The notes: generated by a model from the sequence alone, not told the origin. Counted from the stretch's first letter, positions 1 through 10,348 are shown. The stretch: DNA of 64,000 nt from Cryomorpha sp963741985 (GCA_963741985.1 CAVUKD010000005.1:149209-213208), one strand, 5' to 3'. Numbers and translations: made by a program.

Positions 1-803
1 TTATAACTGGAGGAAGCGAAGGTTTAGGCTTCGCCATAGCTTCCGCTTTGGCAGCAAAAGGAATACATGTTTACCTGATAGCAAGAACATTAGAAAAACT
101 GGAGCAGGCAAGGGACCAAATTGTGCGGCATGGTGGAAAAGCAGATATTAGGTCTGTTGATATTACCAATACGGAGGCCATGAAAGAGATGATTGAAAGC
201 GTTTACACGGACAATGGCCGGCTTGATATTTTTATTAATAACGCTGGTACTTGGCAAGGTCATACGCTGTCTACACCTTTTGACGATATCTGGAAACTCA
301 TTGAGCTCGACATGAAAGCGCCGTACCAATTGGCGCATTATTTAGCCGGTCGGTTTAAGGAAGATAAGAATAATAACTTAGGAATTTTGACGGTTGTTTC
401 GCAGGCTGCGCTTGATGTGTCGGCATCTGGTCTGGGTTATGGCACTGCTAAGATGGCGCTTACTGCGGGCCTATTCCACATCGATAAAGAGCTGGAAAAA
501 TCGGACGTTGAAAATGTTAAGCTTTATAGGCTCTACCCCAACACGATGGCAACAGAGAAAATGATGGATGCGGTCAAAGCCGGCCAAGTAAAAGATGCCG
601 TAAAATTAGAAGCCGTGGCAGATACGGTTCTAGATATGCTCGCTGACAAAACCCCTACGCGGGATGTAAGAATCGGCTATTATCCGGGAAGAGGGATTAT
701 TAGAACATACTATTCATCACGCCCGGACGAGTTCTATCATCAGAAGACAAGAAGCGAAGAAGTTGTAGATGCAGATTTTACGGTTCAAGATCTTATCAAG
801 TAA
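1..803 (+). CDS. Short-chain dehydrogenase/reductase, 5' end cut by window edge
   Basis: The reading frame is open from the first bases of the window, so the true start lies upstream. It encodes a classical Rossmann-fold SDR: the cofactor motif TGGSEGLG is read from about base 6, NNAG follows about 65 residues later, and the catalytic YxxxK appears as YGTAK. The C-terminus has an unusual extension (a GYYPGRGIIRTYYSS region) instead of a plain SDR end. Such enzymes oxidise or reduce an alcohol/ketone with NAD(P)(H); the substrate cannot be read from sequence. Only the first few residues should be missing, because the glycine motif is normally within 10-15 residues of the N-terminus. The next gene is convergent. 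Confidence 0.85.
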   Translation, partial: ITGGSEGLGFAIASALAAKGIHVYLIARTLEKLEQARDQIVRHGGKADIRSVDITNTEAMKEMIESVYTDNGRLDIFINNAGTWQGHTLSTPFDDIWKLIELDMKAPYQLAHYLAGRFKEDKNNNLGILTVVSQAALDVSASGLGYGTAKMALTAGLFHIDKELEKSDVENVKLYRLYPNTMATEKMMDAVKAGQVKDAVKLEAVADTVLDMLADKTPTRDVRIGYYPGRGIIRTYYSSRPDEFYHQKTRSEEVVDADFTVQDLIK

Positions 804-824
804 TGAGTTAGTCGTAAAAGTTCA

Positions 825-1283
825 CTAATCTAACGTCTTCACTTCTTCTCCACCCGAATCTAAAAAAACCTGCCTGTCTTCTCCACCTTTGTTCAAATGT
901 ACGCGGTACGTAAGATTACCATCTGTTTTTATCTCAGTTATTTCGGTTACCTTATATGAATTATAGGTTGTTTCAATGGCATGTTCAACGGCTTTGGGTA
1001 ACCCCTTCTCCATATTCATCTGACGCTCTTCTGATTGTTTTTCTCCAGATTTGTCATACCATATCTTTCTGTATTCACCGTCGGCATCGGTAAACTCCAC
1101 TACATAACTATCCCCTACCATATTCCATTCGGCAGCAGGATTTTGAGGGAATTGATTACTAAATTTAGCTTTTGCTAATTCGAGATCTTCATCATTGCTT
1201 TGAGGCGTACTGCTATTCTGAGCTGCCAGTGGAATACATAATCCCAAGGTCAACCCAAAGAAGATTGTTTTTAAGGTTTTCAT
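825..1283 (-). CDS. Secreted PepSY-like small protein
   Basis: This 152-residue protein has a clear signal peptide (MKTLKTIFFGLTLGLCIPLAAQ), so it is exported to the periplasm or beyond. The mature part has two similar beta-rich halves of the kind 'A.W....YVVEFTDADGEYRKIWYDKSG', ending in 'YRVHLNKGGEDRQVFLD.GG'. This fits the PepSY-like / DUF2874 fold common in small exported Bacteroidota proteins. No enzyme motif is visible. It stands alone, convergent with the dehydrogenase. The family assignment is by pattern recognition; function is unknown. Confidence 0.6.
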   Translation of the reverse strand: MKTLKTIFFGLTLGLCIPLAAQNSSTPQSNDEDLELAKAKFSNQFPQNPAAEWNMVGDSYVVEFTDADGEYRKIWYDKSGEKQSEERQMNMEKGLPKAVEHAIETTYNSYKVTEITEIKTDGNLTYRVHLNKGGEDRQVFLDSGGEEVKTLD

Positions 1284-1986
1284 GATTTCTATTATTAATG
1301 TTGTAATCTTAAAACAACCGGATAATTATAAAGGTTTTAGGATTTTAAGAAGCATGGTATTTTAACCATGTTTCTATGAGATTTTATATTGGTATCTCAA
1401 AAAGCTTTGATCCAATTTTTAATTATAGAATGAGACACTCCACTTACAATCTACCTGCGCTGTTAAAAGATCTAATTAGCCTTTTGTTCCGGAAGCATTC
1501 ATCGAAATTCTCAAGTTAATAATACCTGTTTGGCTATTCTGCTTTTTGGTTCTAACATATCCGCAGCACACAATTCGTATCTTAAAAAGATTTGGAAAGA
1601 ATAATAAATGGATAAATATTCTTACTAAACCGTCGGATTGAACCATTTGCGAGCAATTGATGGAAGGGTTTACCCCAAATCCTTTCGCTGAATACTCTTC
1701 TATTTTGTTCAGTCAAAACCTACACGGAAAGTAGGATATACTAAGAAAACAAAAAGAGAATAGTTTATCGTTAATTATCTTCTACCACATTGGTATTGAA
1801 GGATGCTCTGGCAAGAAATCGGTCAAGTGTTTTCCAAATTGCTTACTGAATTAATCCTGCATATAATCAGAGTAAAGATTTCGTTCCTATTTCTTGAAAA
1901 CGAACCTCGACTACTCCATTTGAGGAGCTGAGGATCTCAATATTACCTAATCACGTTCTTCAATATTAAAAGTGTGAACTGGAAAA
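1284..1986. other. Intergenic region with no recognisable gene
   Basis: About 700 bases between the PepSY-like gene and parC. No open frame with coding character, RNA gene or strong hairpin was recognised. The stretch is AT-rich and may hold the promoter of the PepSY-like gene at its left end and the 3' untranslated region of parC at its right end. Confidence 0.4.
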
Positions 1987-4737
1987 TCAAAACAACGTCG
2001 GCTGATTATCATCCGGCTTGTCCTTCTTCTTAAACTTCTTTCGGGGTTTTTCAGCTGGTTTCGACACATCATCTTTCTTTTCAGAATTTGACTCGTCATC
2101 AGATTCGTCATTTGATGAATCTTCCGAACTATCCGAATTTCCATTATCATCATTCGATTCTTCCTCCGAAGATTCATCATCGATTTCAGTTTCGTCTTCC
2201 ACCACTTCTTCAATTTCTTCAACTTCTGGAAGCTCGGGCTCTATGCGGTCAATCGCTTTTACCTTGAGTGGCGTGAGCCTGTTGCCCATTGCCGTTATTC
2301 CCTTTACAGCAATGAATTCAACCAGATCGATATGTTCATCTTCCTCGTCGTTGCTGCGTTTGTCAAATTGGAGATTCACGCTTGGCGCGGGGTGTGTTGT
2401 TGCAAACTCCAAAAACGATTTCTCATGTTCGGTAATGAAAATCACCGGTTTCTGAGCAACTTCAGCATTGAATCGTTTCACATTGTACTGCTCCTTCTCC
2501 CCTTCCCAATACACAGCTGTGATTACTTTCTCAGGGTCAAATTTTTCGATGGTAACGAGGTCTTCTTCGAATCGTGTGCTCAGATCGAAGCTGGTAGTTC
2601 GGTAATATCCTGCCTGATAAATAGTAAGAATTTTGTCGCCCCCTTTAAACGTTCCCAGATACGTTCCACGTCCATCCGCATTCAATCGCTGAACGATATC
2701 GTCAAACCAAATTTTCCGGGGTGCCAACGTGCTGGTTCCCTTTTCTTTGAGCTCTATTTTGCTAACGATATTTTTCGAAAGAATATTTCCTTTGGCGCTT
2801 CTGCCTTTGATGGCAAGATCGGAAAAATCGTAATCGAAGCGCAATTTTTTCAGCGATGCCCGCGGACGTAATTTTACGTGCACCACTTCGGCTTCACCAT
2901 TAGGATTTGCACTAAAATACAGCATTTTAGAACCTTTCGTTCCAGCGGTGAGATCGTATTCTTTGTCGCGGGTTATGCTGTTTACGGCAAAGCGTTTTAC
3001 CATAGCAGCACCGGCAGTACCATCCTGATAAGCCATATTATAAATGGTACGTTTATCACCTTTCTTCCAAACGAATACATGGACAATATCCTTGCCGACA
3101 AATTGTTTTTGATCAATCCGCGAGACTTGCATTACACCATCCTGCCGAAAAATGATGATGTCGTCGATATCCGAGCAATCGCAAACATATTCATCCTTTT
3201 TCAGGCCATAACCGATAAAGCCCTCTTCACGATTAACGTAAAGCTTTTTGTTGGCAACAACTACTTTAGAAGCCTCAATAGTGTCAAAAGTTTTGATCTC
3301 CGTTCGTCGCTCACGACCGGTTCCGTATTTCTTTTTGAGATTTTTGAAATACTCGATCGAAAAATCAATGATATTATCGAGATTATACTGAACAGCAGCG
3401 AGTTCATCCTCGATTCTTGCAAGGTTATCATCCGCTTTAAAACTGTCGAATTTCGATATACGCTTGATTTTTATTTCTGTAAGCCGAACAATATCATCAA
3501 CGGTCACTTCACGCTTCAGGTGTGTGATATGTGGTGCAAGGCCAGTGCGGATAAAGTCGATAACCTGCTCCCAGGTTTCGGCTTCCTCGATATCGCGGTA
3601 AACGCGTTCTTCAATAAATATTTTCTCAAGTGAAGCAAAATGCCACTGCTCATTTAGTTCATTCCGGCGAATTTCTAGCTCTTTGGTGAGCAACCCAACT
3701 GTTTGGTTGGTCGAACGCCTTAGCATTTCGTTTACATCCAGAAAATGAGGCTTATCGTCCTCAATTACTGCTGAATTTGGAGATATGCTGACTTCGCAAT
3801 CGGTGAAAGCATAGAGCGCATCAATGGTTTTATCGGGCGACAATCCCGGTGGCAAATGAATGAGTATTTCTGCCTTATCAGCCGTATTATCTTCAATCTT
3901 CTTGATTTTGATTTTCCCTTTATCGTTGGCTTTTACCACGCTATCAATCAGCGATGAAGTCGTTGTACCGTGGGGAATTTCATCAATTACGAGCGTTTTG
4001 GTATCCTGCTGACGTATTTTGGCACGAACACGCACCCTTCCCCCGCGCAGTCCGGCGTTGTACTGGCTGAAATCGGCCATTCCACCATTTGGAAAATCGG
4101 GAAGGATATTCGGTTTTTTTCCCCGCAAAATTGCTATCGAGGCATCAATCAGTTCGTTGAAATTATGCGGGAGCATTTTACAGGCAAGCCCTACGGCAAT
4201 ACCTTCTGCACCCTGAGCGAGAAGAAGCGGAAATTTTACCGGAAGGAAAAGGGGCTCCTTATTCCGGCCGTCGTATGACATTCCCCATTCGGTAGTTTTC
4301 GGATTGAAAACTACTTCGAGTGCAAATTTTGAAAGGCGCGCTTCGATATATCGTGGAGCCGCGGCACCATCACCGGTGAGGGTATTTCCCCAGTTTCCCT
4401 GCATATCGATCAGGAGATCTTTCTGGCCCAATTGTACAAGCGCATCTCCTATCGAAGCATCTCCGTGTGGATGGTACTTCATGGTATGCCCGATGATATT
4501 GGCTACTTTGTTGTAGCGCCCGTCATCGAGGTCTTTCATTGAGTGCAAAATCCGGCGCTGGACAGGTTTGAGCCCATCGTAAAGTGCGGGAACCGCGCGT
4601 TCCAGAATTACATAAGATGCATATTCCAGAAACCAGTTTTCGTATAGGCCGGAAACAGGAATTACTTTCTCGCCAGTATGTGCTCCCTGGTCTTCCTCGT
4701 TTCTATTTTCTAAATCGTCCTTTTCTTCTTCAGCCAT
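1987..4737 (-). CDS. parC: DNA topoisomerase IV subunit A
   Basis: This 916-residue type IIA topoisomerase breakage-reunion subunit cuts and rejoins DNA to decatenate chromosomes, working with ParE as a heterotetramer. The helix-turn-helix region (VQRRILHSM, KYHPHGDASIGDAL) is followed by the catalytic tyrosine in AAPRYIEARL (about Y130). A coiled-coil gate and C-terminal beta-propeller blades follow (for example GTYLGTFKGGDKI). The last ~90 residues are a long acidic Glu/Asp/Ser tract, then a basic Lys stretch and a terminal PTLF. That tail lies outside the conserved fold and is typical of Bacteroidota ParC. It follows parE after 5 bases, so the two are almost certainly co-transcribed. The assignment as ParC rather than GyrA rests on the company of a ParE-type B subunit. 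Confidence 0.95.
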   Translation of the reverse strand: MAEEEKDDLENRNEEDQGAHTGEKVIPVSGLYENWFLEYASYVILERAVPALYDGLKPVQRRILHSMKDLDDGRYNKVANIIGHTMKYHPHGDASIGDALVQLGQKDLLIDMQGNWGNTLTGDGAAAPRYIEARLSKFALEVVFNPKTTEWGMSYDGRNKEPLFLPVKFPLLLAQGAEGIAVGLACKMLPHNFNELIDASIAILRGKKPNILPDFPNGGMADFSQYNAGLRGGRVRVRAKIRQQDTKTLVIDEIPHGTTTSSLIDSVVKANDKGKIKIKKIEDNTADKAEILIHLPPGLSPDKTIDALYAFTDCEVSISPNSAVIEDDKPHFLDVNEMLRRSTNQTVGLLTKELEIRRNELNEQWHFASLEKIFIEERVYRDIEEAETWEQVIDFIRTGLAPHITHLKREVTVDDIVRLTEIKIKRISKFDSFKADDNLARIEDELAAVQYNLDNIIDFSIEYFKNLKKKYGTGRERRTEIKTFDTIEASKVVVANKKLYVNREEGFIGYGLKKDEYVCDCSDIDDIIIFRQDGVMQVSRIDQKQFVGKDIVHVFVWKKGDKRTIYNMAYQDGTAGAAMVKRFAVNSITRDKEYDLTAGTKGSKMLYFSANPNGEAEVVHVKLRPRASLKKLRFDYDFSDLAIKGRSAKGNILSKNIVSKIELKEKGTSTLAPRKIWFDDIVQRLNADGRGTYLGTFKGGDKILTIYQAGYYRTTSFDLSTRFEEDLVTIEKFDPEKVITAVYWEGEKEQYNVKRFNAEVAQKPVIFITEHEKSFLEFATTHPAPSVNLQFDKRSNDEEDEHIDLVEFIAVKGITAMGNRLTPLKVKAIDRIEPELPEVEEIEEVVEDETEIDDESSEEESNDDNGNSDSSEDSSNDESDDESNSEKKDDVSKPAEKPRKKFKKKDKPDDNQPTLF

Positions 4738-4742
4738 GTATT

Positions 4743-6626
4743 TTAAGCTTCTTCGACTTCCTCAACTATTACTTCAGCTTCCTCTACTATATCTTTCTCT
4801 ACCCGAAGGTTATCAATAATAAATTCTTGTCGTTCAGGTGTATTTTTACCCATATAAAATTGCAATAAATCGGAAATGGTAAAGTCCTTTGCAATGACTA
4901 CGGGCTCGAGGCGAATGTCCTCTCCAATAAAATATTTGAACTCATCGGGCGAGATTTCTCCCAATCCTTTAAAGCGAGTCATTTCAACTGATTTACCAAG
5001 TTTTTCGGCAGCTCTTCTTTTTTCCTTTTCGGAATAACAGTAGATTGTTTCCTTCTTGTTTCTTACGCGGAACAATGGAGTTTGCAAGATATAAAGGTGA
5101 TTGTTACGAATCAGATCCGGGAAGAACTGAAGGAAAAAAGTAAGCAGCAAAAGTCGGATGTGCATTCCATCGACATCCGCATCGGTAGCGATTATCACTT
5201 TGTTGTAGCGCAGTCCTTCGAGACCATCCTCGATATTTAGCGCTGCCTGAATGAGGTTAAACTCCTCATTTTCATACACAATCTTTTTGGTGAGGCCATA
5301 ACAATTGAGCGGCTTACCCTTCAGTGAAAAAACAGCCTGAGTATTCACATCTCTCGATTTGGTAATCGATCCGGAAGCCGAATCTCCCTCAGTAATAAAA
5401 ATTACCGTTTCCTTAGCGCGTTCAATATCCTTGGCATCGTTGTAATGCGAACGGCAATCGCGCAATTTCTTGTTATGCAGATTGGCTTTCTTAGCGCGCT
5501 CCTTCGCTAATTTTCGAATTCCCGCAAGGTCTTTGCGTTCCTTCTCGTTCATTTTAATTTTTTTCTCAATAGCCTCTGCCACTTGCGGATTCTTGTGCAG
5601 GAAGTTGTCTAGCTTCTCCTTGAGGAAGTCGGCTACGAAAGCGCGCATACTTTTGCCACCCGGCTCAATCTCAGTAGATCCGAGCTTGGTCTTGGTCTGC
5701 GATTCAAAGACCGGCTCTATAACCTTTACGCTCACAGCTGCTATGAGGCTACTGCGGATATCGGATGAATCGTAGTTTTTGCCAAAGAAATCTTTCACCA
5801 CTCGGGCATATGCCTCGCGAAAAGCGCCCTGATGGGTACCTCCTTGAGTGGTATGCTGCCCGTTTACAAAGGAATAATATTCCTCGCCATAAGAATTGGT
5901 GTGGGTAAATGCCACTTCGATATCATCGCCGAGGAGGTGGATAATTGGATAAATCGGTTCATCCGACATTTTCTCTTCGAGCAGGTCGAGCAGTCCGTTT
6001 TTGGAATGAAACCGCTCACCATTGAACCAAATGCTAAGGCCAGTATTTAGGTAGCAATAGTTCCAGATCATACGGTCGATAAACTCCGATTTGTATTTGA
6101 AGTTTTTGAAAATCTGACCATCGGGGCGAAAATGCACCATCGTTCCGTTTCGTTCTTCAGTGCTATCAATGGGCGTTTCCTCAATCAACACTCCGCGCTC
6201 AAAAACGGCACGGTTTCCTTTTCCTTCTCGATACGCTTCGATTTCAAAATAATCGGCAAGTGCATTTACCGCCTTGGTTCCTACTCCATTAAGCCCAACA
6301 GATTTCTTAAACGCTTTGCTGTCGTATTTCGCTCCAGTGTTTATTTTACTGACTACGTCTACCAGTTTTCCCAATGGAATACCACGACCATAATCGCGAA
6401 CAGTAACATAACCGTCCTTAACTTTAATGTCAATTTTCTTTCCATACCCCATGACGTACTCGTCGATACAGTTGTCGAGCACTTCTTTTATGAGAATGTA
6501 AATACCGTCGTCGTAAGCCGTTCCATTGCCAAGCTTACCGATATACATTCCGGGTCTGAGTCTAATATGTTCTTTCCAGTCGAGCGACCGGATATGATCT
6601 TCGTTGTATTCTACTGCTTCTGCCAT
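4743..6626 (-). CDS. parE: DNA topoisomerase IV subunit B
   Basis: A 627-residue ATPase subunit of topoisomerase IV. It shows the GHKL ATP site (IKEVLDNCIDE with its Asn, then DYGRGIP and GLNGVGTKAVNAL), the transducer domain, and the TOPRIM metal site (FITEGDSASGS, and DADVDGMHIR). The C-terminal MTRFKGLGE motif confirms a GyrB/ParE family member of the short type. It is the first gene of a parE-parC operon on the minus strand; the divergent GNAT gene lies upstream. Start chosen at MAEAVEYNEDHIRSL, whose upstream region (6627-6790) is the shared promoter space. Confidence 0.95.
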   Translation of the reverse strand: MAEAVEYNEDHIRSLDWKEHIRLRPGMYIGKLGNGTAYDDGIYILIKEVLDNCIDEYVMGYGKKIDIKVKDGYVTVRDYGRGIPLGKLVDVVSKINTGAKYDSKAFKKSVGLNGVGTKAVNALADYFEIEAYREGKGNRAVFERGVLIEETPIDSTEERNGTMVHFRPDGQIFKNFKYKSEFIDRMIWNYCYLNTGLSIWFNGERFHSKNGLLDLLEEKMSDEPIYPIIHLLGDDIEVAFTHTNSYGEEYYSFVNGQHTTQGGTHQGAFREAYARVVKDFFGKNYDSSDIRSSLIAAVSVKVIEPVFESQTKTKLGSTEIEPGGKSMRAFVADFLKEKLDNFLHKNPQVAEAIEKKIKMNEKERKDLAGIRKLAKERAKKANLHNKKLRDCRSHYNDAKDIERAKETVIFITEGDSASGSITKSRDVNTQAVFSLKGKPLNCYGLTKKIVYENEEFNLIQAALNIEDGLEGLRYNKVIIATDADVDGMHIRLLLLTFFLQFFPDLIRNNHLYILQTPLFRVRNKKETIYCYSEKEKRRAAEKLGKSVEMTRFKGLGEISPDEFKYFIGEDIRLEPVVIAKDFTISDLLQFYMGKNTPERQEFIIDNLRVEKDIVEEAEVIVEEVEEA

Positions 6627-6794
6627 TCAAATTTTTAGGAAACTGCCGAGCGAAAAAACACTCAGCAAATAAAACGTCTAAAATACTGCAATTTCCCTCA
6701 AGAAAAGGGAAGATTTTTCAACAATGGCGGGATTTTTTCAACTATTTTCGCGTTGAACCGCTTTCAATACGTTTTAGATTCACAAAATTCAGCG

Positions 6795-7340
6795 ATGGCC
6801 CACAACTTCCAGCCCTTCCCAAAGCTCACCACCAACAGACTTATTTTACGTCAGGCCATTTCAAAAGACATCAATTCTATCTTCTTTCTTAGGTCGAATA
6901 CAGAGGTGATGAAATATATCAACAGGCCGGTAATAACGGAGAAGCGGGAAGCCGAAGATTTTCTTGAAAAAATAACGAATGAAATGGAGGCCAACGAAAG
7001 CCTGTTATGGGCAATTACAGTTGATAATAAACCCGGAATGATTGGCGCTATTAGTTTGTGGAATTTCTCTGATGATCTTCGCACCGCAGAAGTTGGGTAT
7101 AGCCTTCACCCCGATTTTCAGAACCGTGGAATAATGTCTGAGGCCTTGCTCGCTGTTTTAAAATTCGGTTTTGAAACACTTTGTTTTCAGACCATTGAAG
7201 CATTTACAAATCGCTGGAATGAGTCATCTAAACAACTGCTACTAAAGAATGGATTTGTACTTCAACCGGATCGGGTTGATGAAGGCGATTCGAATAATAG
7301 TATTTATGCTATTTCGAGAACGGATTTTAAAGGTGAATAA
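6795..7340 (+). CDS. GNAT family N-acetyltransferase (RimJ/RimL-like)
   Basis: An acetyl-CoA-dependent acetyltransferase of about 181 residues. The opening TNRLILRQ, the middle 'GMIGAISLWNF..DLRTAEVGYSLHPDFQNRGIMSEAL' (acetyl-CoA binding QNRGIM) and the ending 'ETIEAFTNRWNESSKQLLLKNGF' are the standard layout of the RimJ/RimL subgroup, which acetylates N-termini or small amines. The ATG at 6795 (MAHNFQPFP) is preferred over a TTG 42 bases upstream, because family proteins start just before TNRL. It is divergent from parE. The substrate is unknown. Confidence 0.85.
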   Translation: MAHNFQPFPKLTTNRLILRQAISKDINSIFFLRSNTEVMKYINRPVITEKREAEDFLEKITNEMEANESLLWAITVDNKPGMIGAISLWNFSDDLRTAEVGYSLHPDFQNRGIMSEALLAVLKFGFETLCFQTIEAFTNRWNESSKQLLLKNGFVLQPDRVDEGDSNNSIYAISRTDFKGE

Positions 7341-7377
7341 TCCTTCATTAAGTTACGGCATTTGGTTTCTTTGATTC

Positions 7378-8019
7378 TTATTTCGACTTGTGGGCAAGTA
7401 TTACTAAATCTTTTACCGTTTCTCCCCGATCATTCGAATAATAAATAATTTCTGTTCTAAGGATTTCAAAACCATTCTTTTTCAGTGCTTCCACCAAAAA
7501 ATCTTCTTCATAATAATGTATGAATAACGCAGGCCCTTCGCCCGTGCTCGATTTTTGATAGCCTGAATCTTCCGGACTACCTTCCATTGTGCTGATATAT
7601 ACAATTCCATCCGGATTCAACAGTCCCGATAAACCCGAAATCCATTCTATCGTCTCGTCAGGAGAAAGGTAAGGAAGACAAAAGCCGCACATTACACCAT
7701 CGAACTTTTCATTAAGGGTATACATTTTTCTGGTATCGAGTCTCTTGGTCTCAGCTTTAGGGTTATTTTCTTTTGCGAGCCTGAGCATGTTTTCGGAGAC
7801 ATCGGTAGCGAGAATCCGAAAATCAGGCCGCCTATCAAGAAGGTAATGGGTGATATTTCCCGGACCACAACCCAAATCTATAATCCGGGAGTTTTCTGAT
7901 GGAATAGCCTCACAAAACCAATCGAATGATTCGTGGTAAAGGCCAGTGTCCATATACTTCTCTTGGTATCGATCTGCGAATTTATCGAATGCCATTTCTG
8001 CATCTAGTGTTTCACCCAT
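7378..8019 (-). CDS. Class I SAM-dependent methyltransferase
   Basis: This 213-residue protein has the SAM-binding motif I 'IIDLGCGPGNIT', then 'ILATDVSENML' (acidic ribose-binding loop) and 'FDGVMCGFCLPYLS' (motif IV). The fold is complete, but the substrate cannot be read. Its start overlaps the end of the upstream EVE-domain gene by 8 bases, so the two form a translationally coupled pair. Confidence 0.85.
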   Translation of the reverse strand: MGETLDAEMAFDKFADRYQEKYMDTGLYHESFDWFCEAIPSENSRIIDLGCGPGNITHYLLDRRPDFRILATDVSENMLRLAKENNPKAETKRLDTRKMYTLNEKFDGVMCGFCLPYLSPDETIEWISGLSGLLNPDGIVYISTMEGSPEDSGYQKSSTGEGPALFIHYYEEDFLVEALKKNGFEILRTEIIYYSNDRGETVKDLVILAHKSK

Positions 8020-8452
8020 TATTTAAGATTTTATCAGACTCCAACAGCATTCCTTGGGCTATGCGTTCAAAATCTGCTTTAGTGATTTGCAAGAAACCAC
8101 CCATAAGGTGCAATCCCCACTTTTTGCGATTGGTAATAAATTCAAAATCATCTAAGAGCGGACGAATATCCAAATCTCTGCAATTATAAAAATGAACGTT
8201 TCGACGCCACGGTTGGAAAGTCTTACTCACTTCTTTTTGATACAAATCATCATCGGCCACTTGGCCGATAGCCGTAAATTTCTGGAAAGGTTTCTTATCA
8301 TCTATTTTCTCTTTCGAGGAATAGTAAATCACCCAATCGTCCTTTTGGAGTTTTTTCAGATTTCCTTTTTTGCCGTGCCCTGCTTGCGCGAAACCCGCAG
8401 CGACTCCTTTCTGGACGTGATCTTTTGAAGCGGCGATTATGTAATATTTCAT
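8012..8452 (-). CDS. EVE domain protein
   Basis: A 146-residue single-domain protein of the EVE (UPF0310-like) family, a PUA-related fold. It begins 'YYIIAASKDHVQKG', followed by 'LKKLQKDDWVIYYSS' and 'FTAIGQVADDDLYQ', and ends with 'WGLHLMGGFLQITKADFERIAQ'. EVE domains bind modified bases in DNA or RNA, and many stand-alone ones are linked to nucleic acid modification or defence. Here it leads a two-gene unit with a methyltransferase (8-base overlap), which makes a role around a methylated substrate plausible but unproven. Confidence 0.8.
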   Translation of the reverse strand: MKYYIIAASKDHVQKGVAAGFAQAGHGKKGNLKKLQKDDWVIYYSSKEKIDDKKPFQKFTAIGQVADDDLYQKEVSKTFQPWRRNVHFYNCRDLDIRPLLDDFEFITNRKKWGLHLMGGFLQITKADFERIAQGMLLESDKILNNG

Positions 8453-8494
8453 TTCGCGATCAATTTATAATTGACCAAAGTAATCATTACATAC

Positions 8495-10348
8495 CTACTC
8501 CAAAATAATAAATGCATCCTGTGAAGCATGCACCAAACTCAGAAAAGTAGTAAGGTCTGGATATTCCTCTGCGGGAAATTCTCCATTATTTACGCGCACA
8601 AATCGAACGATATGCAGTTCTTGCTTCGCTGAATCCAAGCGAGCTTCTATTCGCATCGTCCCGAATTTGGTGGTATTATCTATTTCCGCAAGAGGTTGCA
8701 AAATCGTAGATTCTTGCGGAAGCGAAATACTAATCGAATCCGTAAATTCATAGCCATGCCGGAAAAGTACGGGATTTATACGAGTGGAATCGGATTCTAA
8801 ATCAGGCACCGGCAAATCCATAATAAATGGCTTTACCAACTGTTTCGCCCCCACTTTTCTACCTACATTTCGTGCGTTGAGCGAGCAATTTACCGTCAAC
8901 TCCGGTTTTTGGTTTTTATACAAATCGGCTGTGTACGAAAGTAAATCAAACGACGGCAGATCGACTTCGTATTTTACCGCTTTGATAGGCTTGTCAGAAG
9001 AAAATTGCTGCTGGAAAAAATTGGTCTTTGTCATTGCCAGATTGGTGTATTGCAAATCCAATTGAATGGAGGCTGTTCCATCGGAATGGAGATCAATTTT
9101 TGAGTTTCGAACGGTCAGATTATCTCCTATGGGATAAGCGGGAGTTTTTACTAATTTTCCTCCATTTGGCGTAAGCAAAAGCGCATAACGATCGTCTGTA
9201 AAATCGGAGAGATAGCCGAAGGGGGCCGTATTACTTGTGCACTCAAGCCACGTGGTGTCATTGATTTGGGGAAGACAAAGAATTACATGGTTAAATGCCT
9301 GCATAGGTCGGTCGGGATCAATGGATTCGCGAGTACTGCCTCCATAAACCAAAGCCGGATAGGCTTCTATACCGGCATAACGCATGGCTGTACCCGTAAA
9401 ATTGCTCAATGCCTTGCAGTCGCCATAACCCACGTCTGTGGTTTCTTCTGCTGACATAGTCTGTAATCCGCCAATACCATAATCAATGGCGACGTAGCGT
9501 GTATTCTTTTGGGTATATTCATAAATTGCTTTGGCCAAATCGGTTTTATCAGGATTAGCCCCTTTGAGTTTATCAATTTCAGCAGCAGCCGATTTTGAAA
9601 GCTTGTCACGCCCGGCCCACAAATCATTTATCCATAAGCCCATTTCTTTCCAGGAATTGAATGAGCCCGAAATACCACCATATTCGAAATTTTTGGGAAT
9701 GATTAATATACGGGGTGTTCCTGATTCCGTAGCATAACTCTCAGACTTGCCATCATATTCTCCCTTGAGTTCAAATTTCAATTCCTTAAATCCATCGGCT
9801 TGTGAAGAATCAACACTAATAATTTCTTTTCTGTTAACATCATAGCTCAGCAAATAATCTACCGGATAAAAGATTTTGAAAGAAGATTGAAGAACCCTCG
9901 TGCCCCTATATTCTGAAAATCTATAGTCTGTGTCGAAATATGTTTTTTTTTGAAGACTAAAATAAAATTCAATGGTATACGGATAGTGCCGAAGCCTGCA
10001 ATCTAATTGAAACCGATCCACCTCCCCATAACTTGAAGCACTTGTAATCAGAGCACTACGCTTAAAATCTTTTTTACTGTAAGTCGCCACTATATTGCCA
10101 TCCCCATCTTTAACTGTAACATCAAAAGCATTTGCTCTTTGAAAATTATCTTCATCAAAAGCTAATATCGCGTTGGCATCTCCCTTTGGGGAGAGAATTT
10201 TGACAGATTTCTTCATCTCATAATCCACACGTTTCGGTGAATTGATGATCAGCGTGGTTTCACATTTTTGTATGATGGCTGATATTTCTTCCGCTTGTAG
10301 TCTCAGCGTTACCGCAAATAAGAAACAGAGAATAAGAATAGCTCTCAT
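8495..10348 (-). CDS. Secreted DUF3857 / transglutaminase-like protein
   Basis: A 617-residue exported protein with an N-terminal signal peptide (ending near RLQAEE). Next come a DUF3857 beta-domain (about residues 30-230) and a transglutaminase-like core. The putative Cys nucleophile is in 'GYGDCKALSNF', the His in 'QAFNHVILC' and the acidic partner near 'WLECTS'. The C-terminal ~200 residues are another beta-rich domain. Members are common in Bacteroidota envelopes, but the reaction is unknown. Its start overlaps the stop of the preceding related gene by 4 bases (ATGA), so the two are a coupled tandem pair. Confidence 0.85.
   Translation of the reverse strand: MRAILILCFLFAVTLRLQAEEISAIIQKCETTLIINSPKRVDYEMKKSVKILSPKGDANAILAFDEDNFQRANAFDVTVKDGDGNIVATYSKKDFKRSALITSASSYGEVDRFQLDCRLRHYPYTIEFYFSLQKKTYFDTDYRFSEYRGTRVLQSSFKIFYPVDYLLSYDVNRKEIISVDSSQADGFKELKFELKGEYDGKSESYATESGTPRILIIPKNFEYGGISGSFNSWKEMGLWINDLWAGRDKLSKSAAAEIDKLKGANPDKTDLAKAIYEYTQKNTRYVAIDYGIGGLQTMSAEETTDVGYGDCKALSNFTGTAMRYAGIEAYPALVYGGSTRESIDPDRPMQAFNHVILCLPQINDTTWLECTSNTAPFGYLSDFTDDRYALLLTPNGGKLVKTPAYPIGDNLTVRNSKIDLHSDGTASIQLDLQYTNLAMTKTNFFQQQFSSDKPIKAVKYEVDLPSFDLLSYTADLYKNQKPELTVNCSLNARNVGRKVGAKQLVKPFIMDLPVPDLESDSTRINPVLFRHGYEFTDSISISLPQESTILQPLAEIDNTTKFGTMRIEARLDSAKQELHIVRFVRVNNGEFPAEEYPDLTTFLSLVHASQDAFIILE

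Noticed and set aside
2018..2455. Serine-rich 145-codon plus-strand frame opposite the end of parC
   Set aside because: It is the complement of the acidic low-complexity tail of ParC.
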